A DNA stretch of 64,000 nt from Bin55 sp965203735 (GTDB taxonomy: Bacteria > Pseudomonadota > Gammaproteobacteria > Pseudomonadales > Azotimanducaceae). The notes beneath the pieces were generated by a model. The model was not told the DNA's origin. It made no database searches and worked only from the letters and a program-made list of their open reading frames with translations. This document shows, piece by piece, positions 51,944 through 62,200 of the stretch; the first letter of the stretch is position 1, and each line of letters begins with the position of its first letter. The stretch lies in contig OZ241909.1 of the NCBI GenBank assembly GCA_965203735.1, forward strand, positions 62,001-126,000, read 5' to 3'. The position numbers and the translations under genes are program-made.

Positions 51944-53220
51944 TACCCTTCAAGCCACTCTTGTGCTGTTTTTGACAAGAATTGCTCAAGAGGCATACCG
52001 TTGCCGCCAACGACTATAGGATCGAGTCCTCCGTAGCGAGATTGAAACTCATCGAGTCCGCGTCGATCAATATCACCATGACCGGTCTTGACTTCGATGG
52101 CACGAATCCGACCAGCGCGCACAATAACAAAATCCACTTCCAAGTTCTTGTCCCGCCAGTAGAAGATTCGTTCGTTTTGTCCAGCTGTATTGAGCAAGTG
52201 TGCTCCGACTGCAGTTTCAACGAGTCGACCCCAATAGCGACTGTTTGCCTTTGCTTCTTCAAACGAATACCCCGATCTCGCAGTCATCAATGCAGTGTTT
52301 CGGACAATAAGCTTAGGACGGGATGTTCTACCCAAAGAGCTCGATTTGGAGAAGTTTGAGAGCCCCGTTACCAATCCAGCGTTTGAGAGCAAATACAAGT
52401 AGCGAACAATCGTTGCGGTGTTGCCTTTGTCCTGAATGTGCTCCAGTATCTTGGAGTACGAGACAATTTGTCCCGAATATACGCCAGCGTAGTCGAACAG
52501 TCTCCTCAAGAGAGCTGGCTTGATTACTCGCTGTAATGCCAAGATGTCCCGTTCAATATTGGGTTCAATAAGCGATTCAACAATATAAGATCTCCAGCGC
52601 TCCTGATCCTCAATGAACTTGGCGGCGCCAGGATATCCCCCGTAATATACATACTGGTCGATGTCAAGACCAAAGGCACTTGACATTTCACTAAACGACC
52701 AATGTGTCAAAGAGATGGTTTCAAATCTCCCTGCCATACTCTCGGAGAGACCTTGTTGCATTAAGAGTGGAGCGGAACCCAACAGCACTATGTGAAGTGG
52801 AAGATCTATCCGCCGATTGGCATCCCATAGCCCTTTGACTGTATTCGTCCAATCCGATATTTTTTGTACTTCATCTACGATAAGCACAGAACCAAATGGA
52901 TTTGCAATGGCTCGTTTTTCCGAAGCTTTCCACTGACGAGTAAGCCAAGATGTGCTTATTTCTTCATCAATTGGAACCACAACTGAGTTTTCGTCGGTTT
53001 GTGCAGTAATAAGACTCGGGTCGAGTGATACACTTGCATTTCTCGGTTCGTCGACGGAGAAGTATAAGCAGTCCTTTTCTCCCGAAATCTCTTGTATCGC
53101 TTGACGAACAAGCGTTGTCTTCCCTGTCTGGCGGGGACCTGTGACTAGGACCAGGTGATGAGGATTCTCCCTCAACCGATTGACTAATACTACTTTTTGT
53201 GCGCGCTCGAAGTCGTTCAT
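51943..53220 (-). CDS. AAA ATPase of the AAA_14/DUF4143 type
   Basis: 425 residues. Walker A is VTGPRQTGKTTLVRQ and Walker B is VLIVDEVQKI, then IVLLGSAPLLMQQGLSESMAGR with the usual GSxxxLxxxGxxxSLxGR pattern. C-terminally, DUF4143 shows TARSGYSFEEAKANSRYWGR, LVETAVGAHL, and a YWRDKNLEVDFVIVRAGRIR stretch with AIEVKTG, which is itself a PD-(D/E)xK-like strand. These ATPases are common and of unclear role. It is the first gene of a two-gene operon with the NACHT-type protein (TAATG overlap), which is unusual company and suggests joint action. Confidence 0.88.
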   Translation of the reverse strand: MNDFERAQKVVLVNRLRENPHHLVLVTGPRQTGKTTLVRQAIQEISGEKDCLYFSVDEPRNASVSLDPSLITAQTDENSVVVPIDEEISTSWLTRQWKASEKRAIANPFGSVLIVDEVQKISDWTNTVKGLWDANRRIDLPLHIVLLGSAPLLMQQGLSESMAGRFETISLTHWSFSEMSSAFGLDIDQYVYYGGYPGAAKFIEDQERWRSYIVESLIEPNIERDILALQRVIKPALLRRLFDYAGVYSGQIVSYSKILEHIQDKGNTATIVRYLYLLSNAGLVTGLSNFSKSSSLGRTSRPKLIVRNTALMTARSGYSFEEAKANSRYWGRLVETAVGAHLLNTAGQNERIFYWRDKNLEVDFVIVRAGRIRAIEVKTGHGDIDRRGLDEFQSRYGGLDPIVVGGNGMPLEQFLSKTAQEWLEG

Positions 53221-53644
53221 ACCTATAGTTTACACTACCTCGTAAATTCACGCAATACTGTAAATAATCAGTTTGAGAAATTGTTCCTGTGCAATTCACC
53301 TCACAGTATTCCAACGGCTCGTATAGTCACTGCGGCTCGAAAAAGTGACAATTCTCTTCAACAAATTCATTCTGTTCGATCTCGTTTCATTGCCACATCA
53401 GGGCTTTACTCAACTTTTCCGTCTTGTGGACGCGATCACGTAGTCCTCCAGAATACTTGAACCGATGCGTAATCGATCCAAGAGATGTCCGCTACTATCG
53501 GCAGAGGATCTATTTGTCTCGATGGATCCCGCAAAGTGCTGAAACTCTTTGCTACAGCTCAAATTGAACCGAAGAGCTTCAATGCAATTCAAACCTACTC
53601 ATAAGTATCATGTAAATTGTTAATGAGTACACGCGATTGAGCCG
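53221..53644. other. Divergent intergenic region
   Basis: 424 bases between the AAA gene (minus) and the gene at 53645 (plus). It should hold both promoters. tttaca (53229-53234) and tgtaaa (53259-53264) form a loose inverted pair near the AAA start. No gene is supported. Confidence 0.35.
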
Positions 53645-54244
53645 ATGGATTCTGACGCATATTTCCCAGGAATATTCGCTCGACCTCACTCTCGATATCC
53701 CGAAGTGTGGGAGACTCTCAATGAGCCTGGAGTGGTAGAACGAATGAAACTGCTTTGTCGTCGTGGATATCCGGCCGTTTGCGCAATTGATATTGGTGCG
53801 GAAAGAATTTGGACCCTTCTGGAACATGCAAGGGTGAGTGGAGAGGAAGATCAAGTCAAGCAAATGATAGGCCACCAAGTCAAGCAGATCTTGGAATCCC
53901 AGGGCTATCGGAAGGTGGGAGGCAAACCGATTCGAACATCTTGGATATTCAGTTACGGCAGTGTGTACGAGGATCCCGATTGGCGAACCCTCTACGTCAG
54001 CAGAAATAGAGATGAACATGATCGAGAGGTCTTCTGCCTCTCTTCAAAACGCAGAGTTTCTGCTTTATCCCATCCTCCTCCAGATCCCGCTAGTTGGGTC
54101 TCGTATCGAGTGTGCCGCACGCCCAGAGAATTGAATTATGTGCTGAATGCCGATCTTGGCTACGACTTCGGGTGGTCTTGGGATCGACTGTGCGCAGCGG
54201 TAGATGAAAATGGGTATGTCATACTGCAACAGTCCACCAGCTAG
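53645..54244 (+). CDS. Hypothetical soluble protein
   Basis: 199 residues from ATG 53645. No signal or membrane segment. It is mixed alpha/beta: PGVVERMKLLCRRGYPAVCA, IGHQVKQILESQGYRKVGGK, IFSYGSVYEDPDWRTLYVSR and a C-terminal WSWDRLCAAVDENGYVILQQ. I do not recognise the family. It could be a small DNA-binding or restriction-associated protein, but nothing proves it. It is transcribed away from the AAA-NACHT operon, possibly from a shared promoter region. Confidence 0.6.
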   Translation: MDSDAYFPGIFARPHSRYPEVWETLNEPGVVERMKLLCRRGYPAVCAIDIGAERIWTLLEHARVSGEEDQVKQMIGHQVKQILESQGYRKVGGKPIRTSWIFSYGSVYEDPDWRTLYVSRNRDEHDREVFCLSSKRRVSALSHPPPDPASWVSYRVCRTPRELNYVLNADLGYDFGWSWDRLCAAVDENGYVILQQSTS

Positions 54245-54782
54245 CACTCAATAATCCTTTGAGTTGTTCTTAGCTAAGTAGCCGGTGTCGCGGCGAAGTC
54301 GCCTTTAGCAACATTTCTCCCGCGTCTCGCAATGCACGCGACACGCACTCCTACTCATTTCCAACTCCCGGCACACGGGGAAGCTCTCCCTTTCAAGTAC
54401 TTCGAAACAGCGTAAATTCCGGTGCGGCACGAATCGTACTGAGAAATCTCCTGGAGCTAACTCTTGCATAATTGCTTGTGTTGAACCATTTGTCTTTTTA
54501 CATGTCTTATATATACATGTAAAATATAATCTAGGAGACAGTGCAAGTTCGAAACGCGACACCCACCAAGTCACAGCTGAATACGCGACCTTTCCTACGG
54601 GATTTCGCCCGAGTCCGCGCTCGAACAAACGCCTCCTTAACCCCGACTAGCGCAATTGCATATTCGTCGATACGAAGACTCTCGTAGTTTTCCTATCGCG
54701 CGATGTTGCAAGCGATTACGACTGAACGTCTTGTACTTGCGCTGTCGTGAGACAGAAACCATTCAACTTATAGGAACAAACT
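54245..54782. other. 538-base region without a supported gene
   Basis: No gene here is convincing. A 107-codon minus-strand frame (54305-54628) has poor protein character. The region contains a perfect inverted repeat (listed separately) and the leader of the PcfJ-like gene. Confidence 0.4.
54496..54524. promoter_or_regulatory. Perfect 10-bp inverted repeat upstream of the PcfJ-like gene
   Basis: ttttacatgt-cttatatat-acatgtaaaa. Two perfect 10-base arms are separated by 9 bases, about 260 bases before the PcfJ-like gene. It is A+T-rich and looks like an operator, or a weak bidirectional terminator given the T and A runs. Confidence 0.45.
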
Positions 54783-55871
54783 ATGAAGACTGATCTAACA
54801 CAAAAATTTAGTCAGCCCTACATTTCTACAGAAGAAAGAAGCAAAACAGTTTCAGTACTGGAACAGAAAATCAAACAGTTCGAATCCGAACCCGGAAATC
54901 GCGATGGACGTGGAGTCCGGCGCGCAGTTCGAAGACAAGTGACTAGGACGACAGGTCAACTAAAGAACGCATTTCGTCACCACAAGAACCATCCTGACTC
55001 GGCGATTCGACATGAGGCTGGAAAACTAATCAAGAAAATCTTCCACCTTGAGTTTGAAGAATTGGCTGTCGAAGCTTCAGCTTTCAGGGGCAAACTGTCG
55101 AAAAGCACTCAAAGGCATAAAGAGAAGCGTCGGCAAGAAGGCGCGCGAATCATTCAGATTTCCAATTCCTTAGCCCTAAAGGAAGTGCGCAGTCTCGTAG
55201 AGCTAATGAGTGTCGGAAAGACGCTGCAAAATTGTGTCGGTCGGAGATTTCACGCCGACCGATATATGGACTCTGTTGAGCGAAGTGAGAGTGAACTATG
55301 GATACTGCTTCGGGATGAACAAGTCTGCGGACTTATGGAAATCGAAGTCGATCGCAGCAAAGAATTAAGAATCATTGAGGCGTGCAGTACATTCGAGAAC
55401 GAGAGCGCAGAACTATCTCATGACGAGGCAATGGAAATCCTAAGGAAGCTGCAAATCACGAACGCCGAGGATGAGTCCTTCGCGCGCGTGGGGGCGTATC
55501 CCTTATTCCTACACATCAATATGGGAGACTCTATACCCAATCCGATCAAGGTAAGTCGATGGTGGCACTACCTTTGGAAGACTAAGACGAAAATCATAGT
55601 CGCCACAGCGGACAGGCCTCCTCACGCCAAGGGCAAATTCCTGCCCCAAGAGCTGAGTTGGTCCGAATTCAGCGAGTATGAGAACGAGTACCGCGGACCA
55701 ATAAGTAATGCCCTCTCTGAAGGAGAGTTACTGAAAATTGTGCTTCATTCTCGCGAGTTCCGCGAAGCGCTTGATAAAACACCTCCAACCAATCGGATTG
55801 GGCAGGAAGCCTCACTCGATGAATCGGAGCCCTACAGAAAAACTGATTTGGTCCCAATTCTGCGAGGATGA
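54783..55871 (+). CDS. PcfJ-like protein
   Basis: 362 residues from ATG 54783, with an upstream agga. The middle, residues about 140-205, reads SVGKTLQNCVGRRFHADRYM, then SELWILLRDEQVCGLMEIEV and IIEACSTFENES. This fits PcfJ-like proteins, named from conjugative plasmids: a GxxLxNCV motif with Cys151, Y...I, then two strands. The N-terminal 120 residues are basic and helical. The C-terminal 60 residues (WSEFSEYENEYRGP) are duplicated just downstream in another frame. Function of the family is unknown; it occurs on mobile and defence-linked DNA. The original C-terminus may have been displaced by the duplication. Confidence 0.6.
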   Translation: MKTDLTQKFSQPYISTEERSKTVSVLEQKIKQFESEPGNRDGRGVRRAVRRQVTRTTGQLKNAFRHHKNHPDSAIRHEAGKLIKKIFHLEFEELAVEASAFRGKLSKSTQRHKEKRRQEGARIIQISNSLALKEVRSLVELMSVGKTLQNCVGRRFHADRYMDSVERSESELWILLRDEQVCGLMEIEVDRSKELRIIEACSTFENESAELSHDEAMEILRKLQITNAEDESFARVGAYPLFLHINMGDSIPNPIKVSRWWHYLWKTKTKIIVATADRPPHAKGKFLPQELSWSEFSEYENEYRGPISNALSEGELLKIVLHSREFREALDKTPPTNRIGQEASLDESEPYRKTDLVPILRG

Positions 55872-55998
55872 GAACGAGTACCGCGGACCACACGGTAACG
55901 CCCTCTCGGAAGGAGAGTTTCTGAAAATCTTGAACCAATCTCGAGAATTCCGCGAAGCTCTAGGCGACAGTCGTCCATCCAACCCGGTTGGAATGTAA
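55655..55998 (+). repeat. Imperfect tandem duplication of the 3' end of the PcfJ-like gene
   Basis: About 154 bases from 55655 recur from 55845, offset 190 bases; atgagaacgagtaccgcgga occurs in both. Since 190 is not a multiple of 3, the second copy is read in a different frame and codes for WSQFCEDENEYRGP ... SREFREALGD, ending at the TAA at 55996-55998. The copies have diverged by roughly one base in five by eye. So either the end of the gene was duplicated, or the original end was pushed out of frame. Confidence 0.8.
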
Positions 55999-56205
55999 CA
56001 ATCACTGCATCCGTCGAGAATCAGTTCAAGCAAGTGAACAGCGACCCGTAGCGTATCGTTATTCTCAAATGAATATAGCGCTACTGGACGCTGGACGAAG
56101 ATCCGATCTCCCGATGGGGCAGTTGTCACCCATTGTTGCTTGTTCGTAGACCGTTTGATCCAGTAAGAGTCGAGTAATCAAACACGGAAACCTGGATCGC
56201 ACATA

Positions 56206-56237
56206 CAAAAAAACGTGCCGGCTTTCGCCGGCACGTT
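56206..56237 (-). terminator. Rho-independent terminator of giant gene C
   Basis: On the minus strand the hairpin aacgtgccggc-gaaa-gccggcacgtt is followed by a run of T (plus-strand aaaaaaa at 56207-56213). It lies about 26 bases after the stop of gene C. The stem is 11 bp and perfect. Confidence 0.92.
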
Positions 56238-56262
56238 GTTAGTTTAAGTGTTGCTGTCTAGC

Positions 56263-59200
56263 TTAGAACAGGATCCTCAAGTCCAGTCCAATCTGTCGAT
56301 CGGACCCAAATCTATCTTCAACCTCGCCGAAGGCAAAATTGAGATATACGGACCGAGGAGCTTCAATCAGCTGTTTGAGTTCCACACCGATTAGGGTCGA
56401 CTTGACATCCGCAGAGCCAGAATTTGCTCGAATGGAAGGAACAAGTGCGAATCTACCATTGCTCAGTCGGAAACCGTAGCCTAAGGTCGTGTCAATGGAC
56501 TTTCCATTGGCCGAACGTAGTACGTTAGTTTCCGGGAGTGCAGTTGAAACTCCAATCATCGTGGTATCACTCCAAACGAGATCTTGTCTCGAGGAAGTGC
56601 TTCCCCAGCTTGGAGCAACAGACAGTGAGAAGCCGGTTCCATCCTGTGCGGGTTGGAAGGCAGCCACTACGCTTATGCCCTGCTCGCTGAATTCCTCGCC
56701 ACCATGAGCGGCTGTCAGGCGTCCGCGAGCTTCAAAGCTGAACTGGTCCTGCGAGAATCGAATTCCGCCTGCAACTTCAAGGCCCGATCCGGTTACACCG
56801 TCTCCGCCATCGTTGCGTACGGCCAATTCACCGAAGGGAACAACCGATCCACCATTTCCTGGATCCACTTGCATTGAAGCCTCAACTCCTGCGCGAATTC
56901 TATTCACATCCGCAGAAAGTCCGTCGATCGCACCGTCTCCACTAGCAGTTTCAATACTCGCAAAGCCGATGTCGCCCCGGAACGCAAGGTCAAAGTTGCC
57001 GGCTTCAGCAAACTCATATCGCATTCCGCCAAGTCCAAGATTCAAGGAAAGATCACTGGTTTGGTTCGATGCATTGACAACAGTCGACTCGGCCTCTCCA
57101 GAACCACTTCCAAACACGCCGTAGAACGACGACTTGCCATCAGTGGGTTGATATCGCACATAGGGCAATATGGTGGTTAGAGAAGTTTCCATCGTCTGAG
57201 TCGCAGACCCCCACGTGTAGTCGCTCTCGCCAGTGTTGCTGGCGATTGACACGCCAAACAACCAGCAGACATTTGTCTGAACATCTACACCGAGGAACAG
57301 CGAAGTCGCATCGCCGCTATAGCCATCGCCTTCAAAGCTCTGAGCATCGAAACCACCCCATACCGAGAACGAACCGATTCCTCCATTCCCATTCAGGGTC
57401 TTCGAGAAATTCTTCGAAGTAAATGGATTGAAGAGAGCGTCAAGCCTTGGTGAGGTTGATTCAATTGGGGAACCAATCGGAGACTGCATAGCGCTACCGT
57501 TGTTCGAACCCCAGCTCATGCTTGGATTCGCACTGTTAACAGTGTTGTTGGTATGGCTGAACTGCTGCATGTACGAAAGAGGTGAATCACCAAGTCGCAC
57601 AAGAACATCCTCTGAGGGAAGATAATCAGCATATCGTCCAAACGACATGCCAGTGTCCATTCGATCGGACTCAAGCCGTGCGCCAAGTACCGCAGATACG
57701 CTGGATAGAACCGCGCGTCCGTGGTGCGCCAAAGTCATCTGAGCAACATTTCTGAGTTCGGAATCGCTAACAGTCGCAGTGAACGATTGCGTAGCGCTTC
57801 TTCCCTTGGGATCGGAAGCGGTCAGTGTGATCGTCGAAGAGCCTCGCGTGAACGGTGCGACCGTGAGGTCAGAGCCGCTCAACGAAGCTGTTGCAGCATT
57901 GCTCGAGGATGTGACGGCATACGACAGTGTGTCGCCATCGTCGTCCTCGAAGTACTGAGCGATATTCATCTCAGCAGCGTCTCCACCGATCTGTAGCGTG
58001 ATGTTGGCAATCGTGCCAACTGCTTCCGGAATCGTCTCGACTCTGACACTGAACGATCCAGAAGCGCTGAGGCCATCCGGGTCGCTCGCGGTGATCGTAA
58101 TCGTCGTCGTTCCAGGTGCAAGACCATCTAAGGTCACGCTATCACCAGAAACAGTTGCCGTCGCAATGGAACTGTCCGCCGAACCCGCTGTATTAGTTAG
58201 CGGATCGCCATCCGGATCCATAAATACTCCTGCTATCGAGAATGTCAGCGGCTCACCTCGAGTGACCACTTGGTCGTCCAAAGTGCCCACCATCATGGGT
58301 GCTGCGTTCTCGACTTCGACCTCGAACGTGTCCGAAACAGACAATCCATCGGGGTCCGAAGCAGTCACCGTGACATTCGTGAACCCGACTTTCACAGCCG
58401 TGATCGTGACGTCCGCATCATTTACGCGTACGGTCGCGGCCGCTTCGTTGGAAGAAACCGCTACGAAGGTCAAGGGATCGCCATCCGGATCCATGAAGTT
58501 GTCGGCTACCGAAATCGTGATCGGATCGACAACCGTCAATTTCTGATCGTCGATTTCGCTGACCAGCATTGGAGCGGCGTTCTCGACTTCCGCCTCAAAC
58601 GTCGTCATGGCGTACAGGCCACCTGGGTCCGTTGCCGTCACCGTGATCGTGGTCATTCCCACTTTCACGCCAGTGACCGTTAGTTGGGTACCGTCCAAAC
58701 TGACCGTTGCGGCCGCTTCGTTGGACGAAGTCGCCATGTACGTCAATGCATCCCCATCGGGATCCATAAAGGTGTCCGCAATGGAGACCATGGCCGGATC
58801 GACCACCGTCAAGGTCTGGTCCTCAATCTCGTTGACCAACATGGGCGCAGCGTTCTCGACTTCCGCCTCGAATGACGTCATCGCATACAGACCTGCTGGA
58901 TCCATCGCGGTAACCGTGATTGTGGTCGTTCCCACTTTCACGCCGGTGATCGTCAGATCCGTTCCGTATAGGCTGACCGTAGCCGCATCCTCATTGGACG
59001 ACATGGCCATGTAGGTCAATTCATCCCCATCGGGATCCATAAAGGTGTCCGCAATGGAGACCATCGCCGGGTCAACCACCGTCAAGGTTTGGTCGTCAAT
59101 CTCGTTGACCACCATGGGTGCCGCGTTCTCGACTTCGACTACAAATACGTCCATGGCGTAGAGACCGTCAGGATCCATCGCCGTCAGCGTGATCGTCGTC

Positions 59201-62200
59201 GTTCCGACCTTGACACCAGTTATCGTGAGATAGGTTCCTGGATGGTCTTGCGCAACAGATGTTTCGACGCTAACCGTAGCGGCGGCCTCGTTGGACGATG
59301 TCGCCATAAAGGACAATTCGTCACCATCGGGATCCATGAAATTGTCATCAATACTCATCTTGATCGGCTCGACCACTGTCATGGTCTGATCGTCGATTTC
59401 CATGACAAGCATCGGAGCCGCGTTCACGACCTCTGCCTCGAACATGGCCGATGCCATCAATCCATCGGGGTCCATAGCAGACACCGTGATTGTGGTCGTA
59501 CCCACTTTCACGCCCGTGATCGTCAGGTCCGTTCCGTCCAGACTCACCGTAGCCGCTTCCGTGTTCGAAGATGCTGCGCTGTACGTCAATTCGTCGCCGT
59601 CGGGATCGGAGAAAGTCTCTGCGATCGAAATCGTTACAGGATCCACCACCGTCAAGGTCTGGTCCTCAATCTCGCCGACGCTCATTGGCATGGCATTGAT
59701 TACAGTTACGTCGAAGGTGTCCATCGCAGTGTTGTCGTACGGATCGGTCGCGGTGACAGTAACTGAAGTCATCCCGACCATCATGCCCGTAACCGTGAGC
59801 GTGGATCCGTCCATCATGACTGTCGCGACATCCTCGTCGGCAGATTCAGCCGAATAGGTCAGGACCTCGTCTTCCGGATCCTCGAACGTAGCCGCCACGT
59901 CCACCATGACTGGCATAACGACAGTCAGAGTTTGATCAGGCAGCTCGTTGCCTTCGACAACATTCGGAGAGTCACTCAAGACCGCAATCTCGAATACGTG
60001 CTGTACCGAAAGTTCGCCTGGGTCTGTCGCAGTGAGCAGAATTGTCGTAGTGTTAATGGATATTCCATTAATAGTCAACGTCGTTCCATCGAGGCTCACC
60101 GTCGCGACATCCTCGTTTGCAGACTCGGCGGTCAGCTCAAGAGGATCGCCGTTTTCATCGCTGAAGACATCCCCGAGCTCCACCGTAATCGATCTATTTA
60201 TGAAGACCGATTGCGCATCAACCTTGTTGGCAACCATCGGTGCATGATTGGGAACTATCACGACATCAAACGTATCCACAACGGATTGGCCGATATCGTC
60301 AGTAGCCGTCACAGCGACAGTTGTTGTGCCTGGTTCGTTTCCATAGACTCGGATCATGTTTGTGGTCATGCGGTGCACGACATCGGCGATCGTTTCGTCT
60401 TCGTTGACAACCACGATGTCAATCATGTCGTAGTCGTCAGCAAACACCGGTTCGAGAGGTATGTTGAGACTTCGAAGCTCGATGAGCTCCACATCGGCGA
60501 TTGCCATCGCAATTGTCGGCGGATCATTGCGCGGATGCACGATCAAGGTAAACGTGATGCTTGCGCTCTGCTCAGCAGAATCAATCGCAGTCATTGTCAC
60601 CTCGACCGTTCCCGGTGAATGCAAGTGAACAACGATCCATGGAAGATCCATGTCGTCATACTTAATTGCCGTCGTAGCAATATCCGGATCGGAAGTCGAT
60701 ACTGTGTAATCAAGCTCGTCGCCTTCGTCCGTAAACACCTGAGTAGCATCGATCGGATCATATTCCTTTCCGATGTACTGCTCTTGCATAGCAATTGCGT
60801 CAGCATCAACGACAGGCTCGTAGTTTCGAATTACCTGCACCTCGAACATACTCGAAGCTGTTTGGCCTTTCTCATCTGTAGCGGTGACCGTTACATCGAC
60901 CAAGCCTTTGGTATCTCCATAGACGCGAAGCATAGATCCGTCGCCTACGAGTGCACCCGTGGCCACGTCACCTGGATCATTCATGGTGAAGGAATAGGTC
61001 AGCATCTCGTCGTACAGCATGTCGCCGTCGTCGAAGTACATGCTCAAGTCCATGTCACCTGTGTTTCCACCTTCTTGAGTATCTGTATCGGGAATGCCGT
61101 CGCCCACAACCATGGGAGGCATGTTCTCTTCAACGCTCACTCGGAAAGACTTGCTGACTTGCAAGCCTTCGCGGTCGGTAGCTGTAACTTTGATCCGTGA
61201 AGCTCCAGTCCCTACGTTTCTACCGGAAATGCAAACATCGTTGTTGTCCACAATGCTGACATGAACATCGGCTGGTCGAGTCGACGTCGCGTCAATCAGA
61301 AGTCCGGCTTGCTGATCTCGATTGTCAGGATCAGAGAAGTGCTCGCTCGCATCAACCACACAGCGCGTCAGTCCATCCAAGATCATCATGTCCGGAATGT
61401 CGTCGCCCTCCAACTCAGGAGATTCGTTGATGTCGGTTAGAGAGATATGCGCGTCGATGGAGTCTCGTCCACCATAGTTGTCCTCAATTTGGACAGTGAT
61501 ATCGAACGAATTCCGCTCGGCTTCGAAGTCCATGCCTGCTTTGGCGACTCGGATCTGAACGCCATAGGTGACATCTTCTGGATCAGCACCTGTCGGACTG
61601 GTTGTCACGATTCCCGCCGAGAAATTGTCAGAACCGAACACCTTAACGCTTAGTTTGTCCGCTTCGTCCACATCCGAAACTGCCAATGGCTCACCAACGG
61701 AAGTCCCTACACCACTATTCTCCTTCACCGTATAGGCAACGGCTGCCAGTCCGCCGTCAAATTGCGGCATGGTATTGCGGTCCTTGACTGTCACTACAAA
61801 AGTCTCATAGGCAGTCTGACCTGTCGAGTCCGTCGCCGAAGCCTCGATCTCTACCTCGACCACATCGTTCACATCGTCTTCGCCCAATTCTGTGCTGGAA
61901 GGAGTGATCCTCACAATTCCGTTCTGCATCTCAAAGGTCAAAGCCCCTTTACAACTGATGATGCAGTTGGCATCGTAGGACACGATGTCGGACTTACCAT
62001 CACCATCCGAGGAGTAGTCACTCAAATCGACATCGCTGGAGAAGTCGCCGACCACCATGTACAGGGGATCGATTTCGTCAAACTCAGGCATCTCCTCCAC
62101 GTCATTTAGCATGACATCGAAGGTCATGCGATGCGACTCACCCGCCAGGTCGGTGGCACAAAGACGAACGGTGTATACGCCGTTGTGGCGCTCGTAGTCC

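Noticed and set aside
54305..54628. 107-codon minus-strand frame
   Set aside because: Rich in Cys and Arg with no clear secondary-structure pattern, no ribosome-binding site, and it spans the palindrome; judged to be chance.
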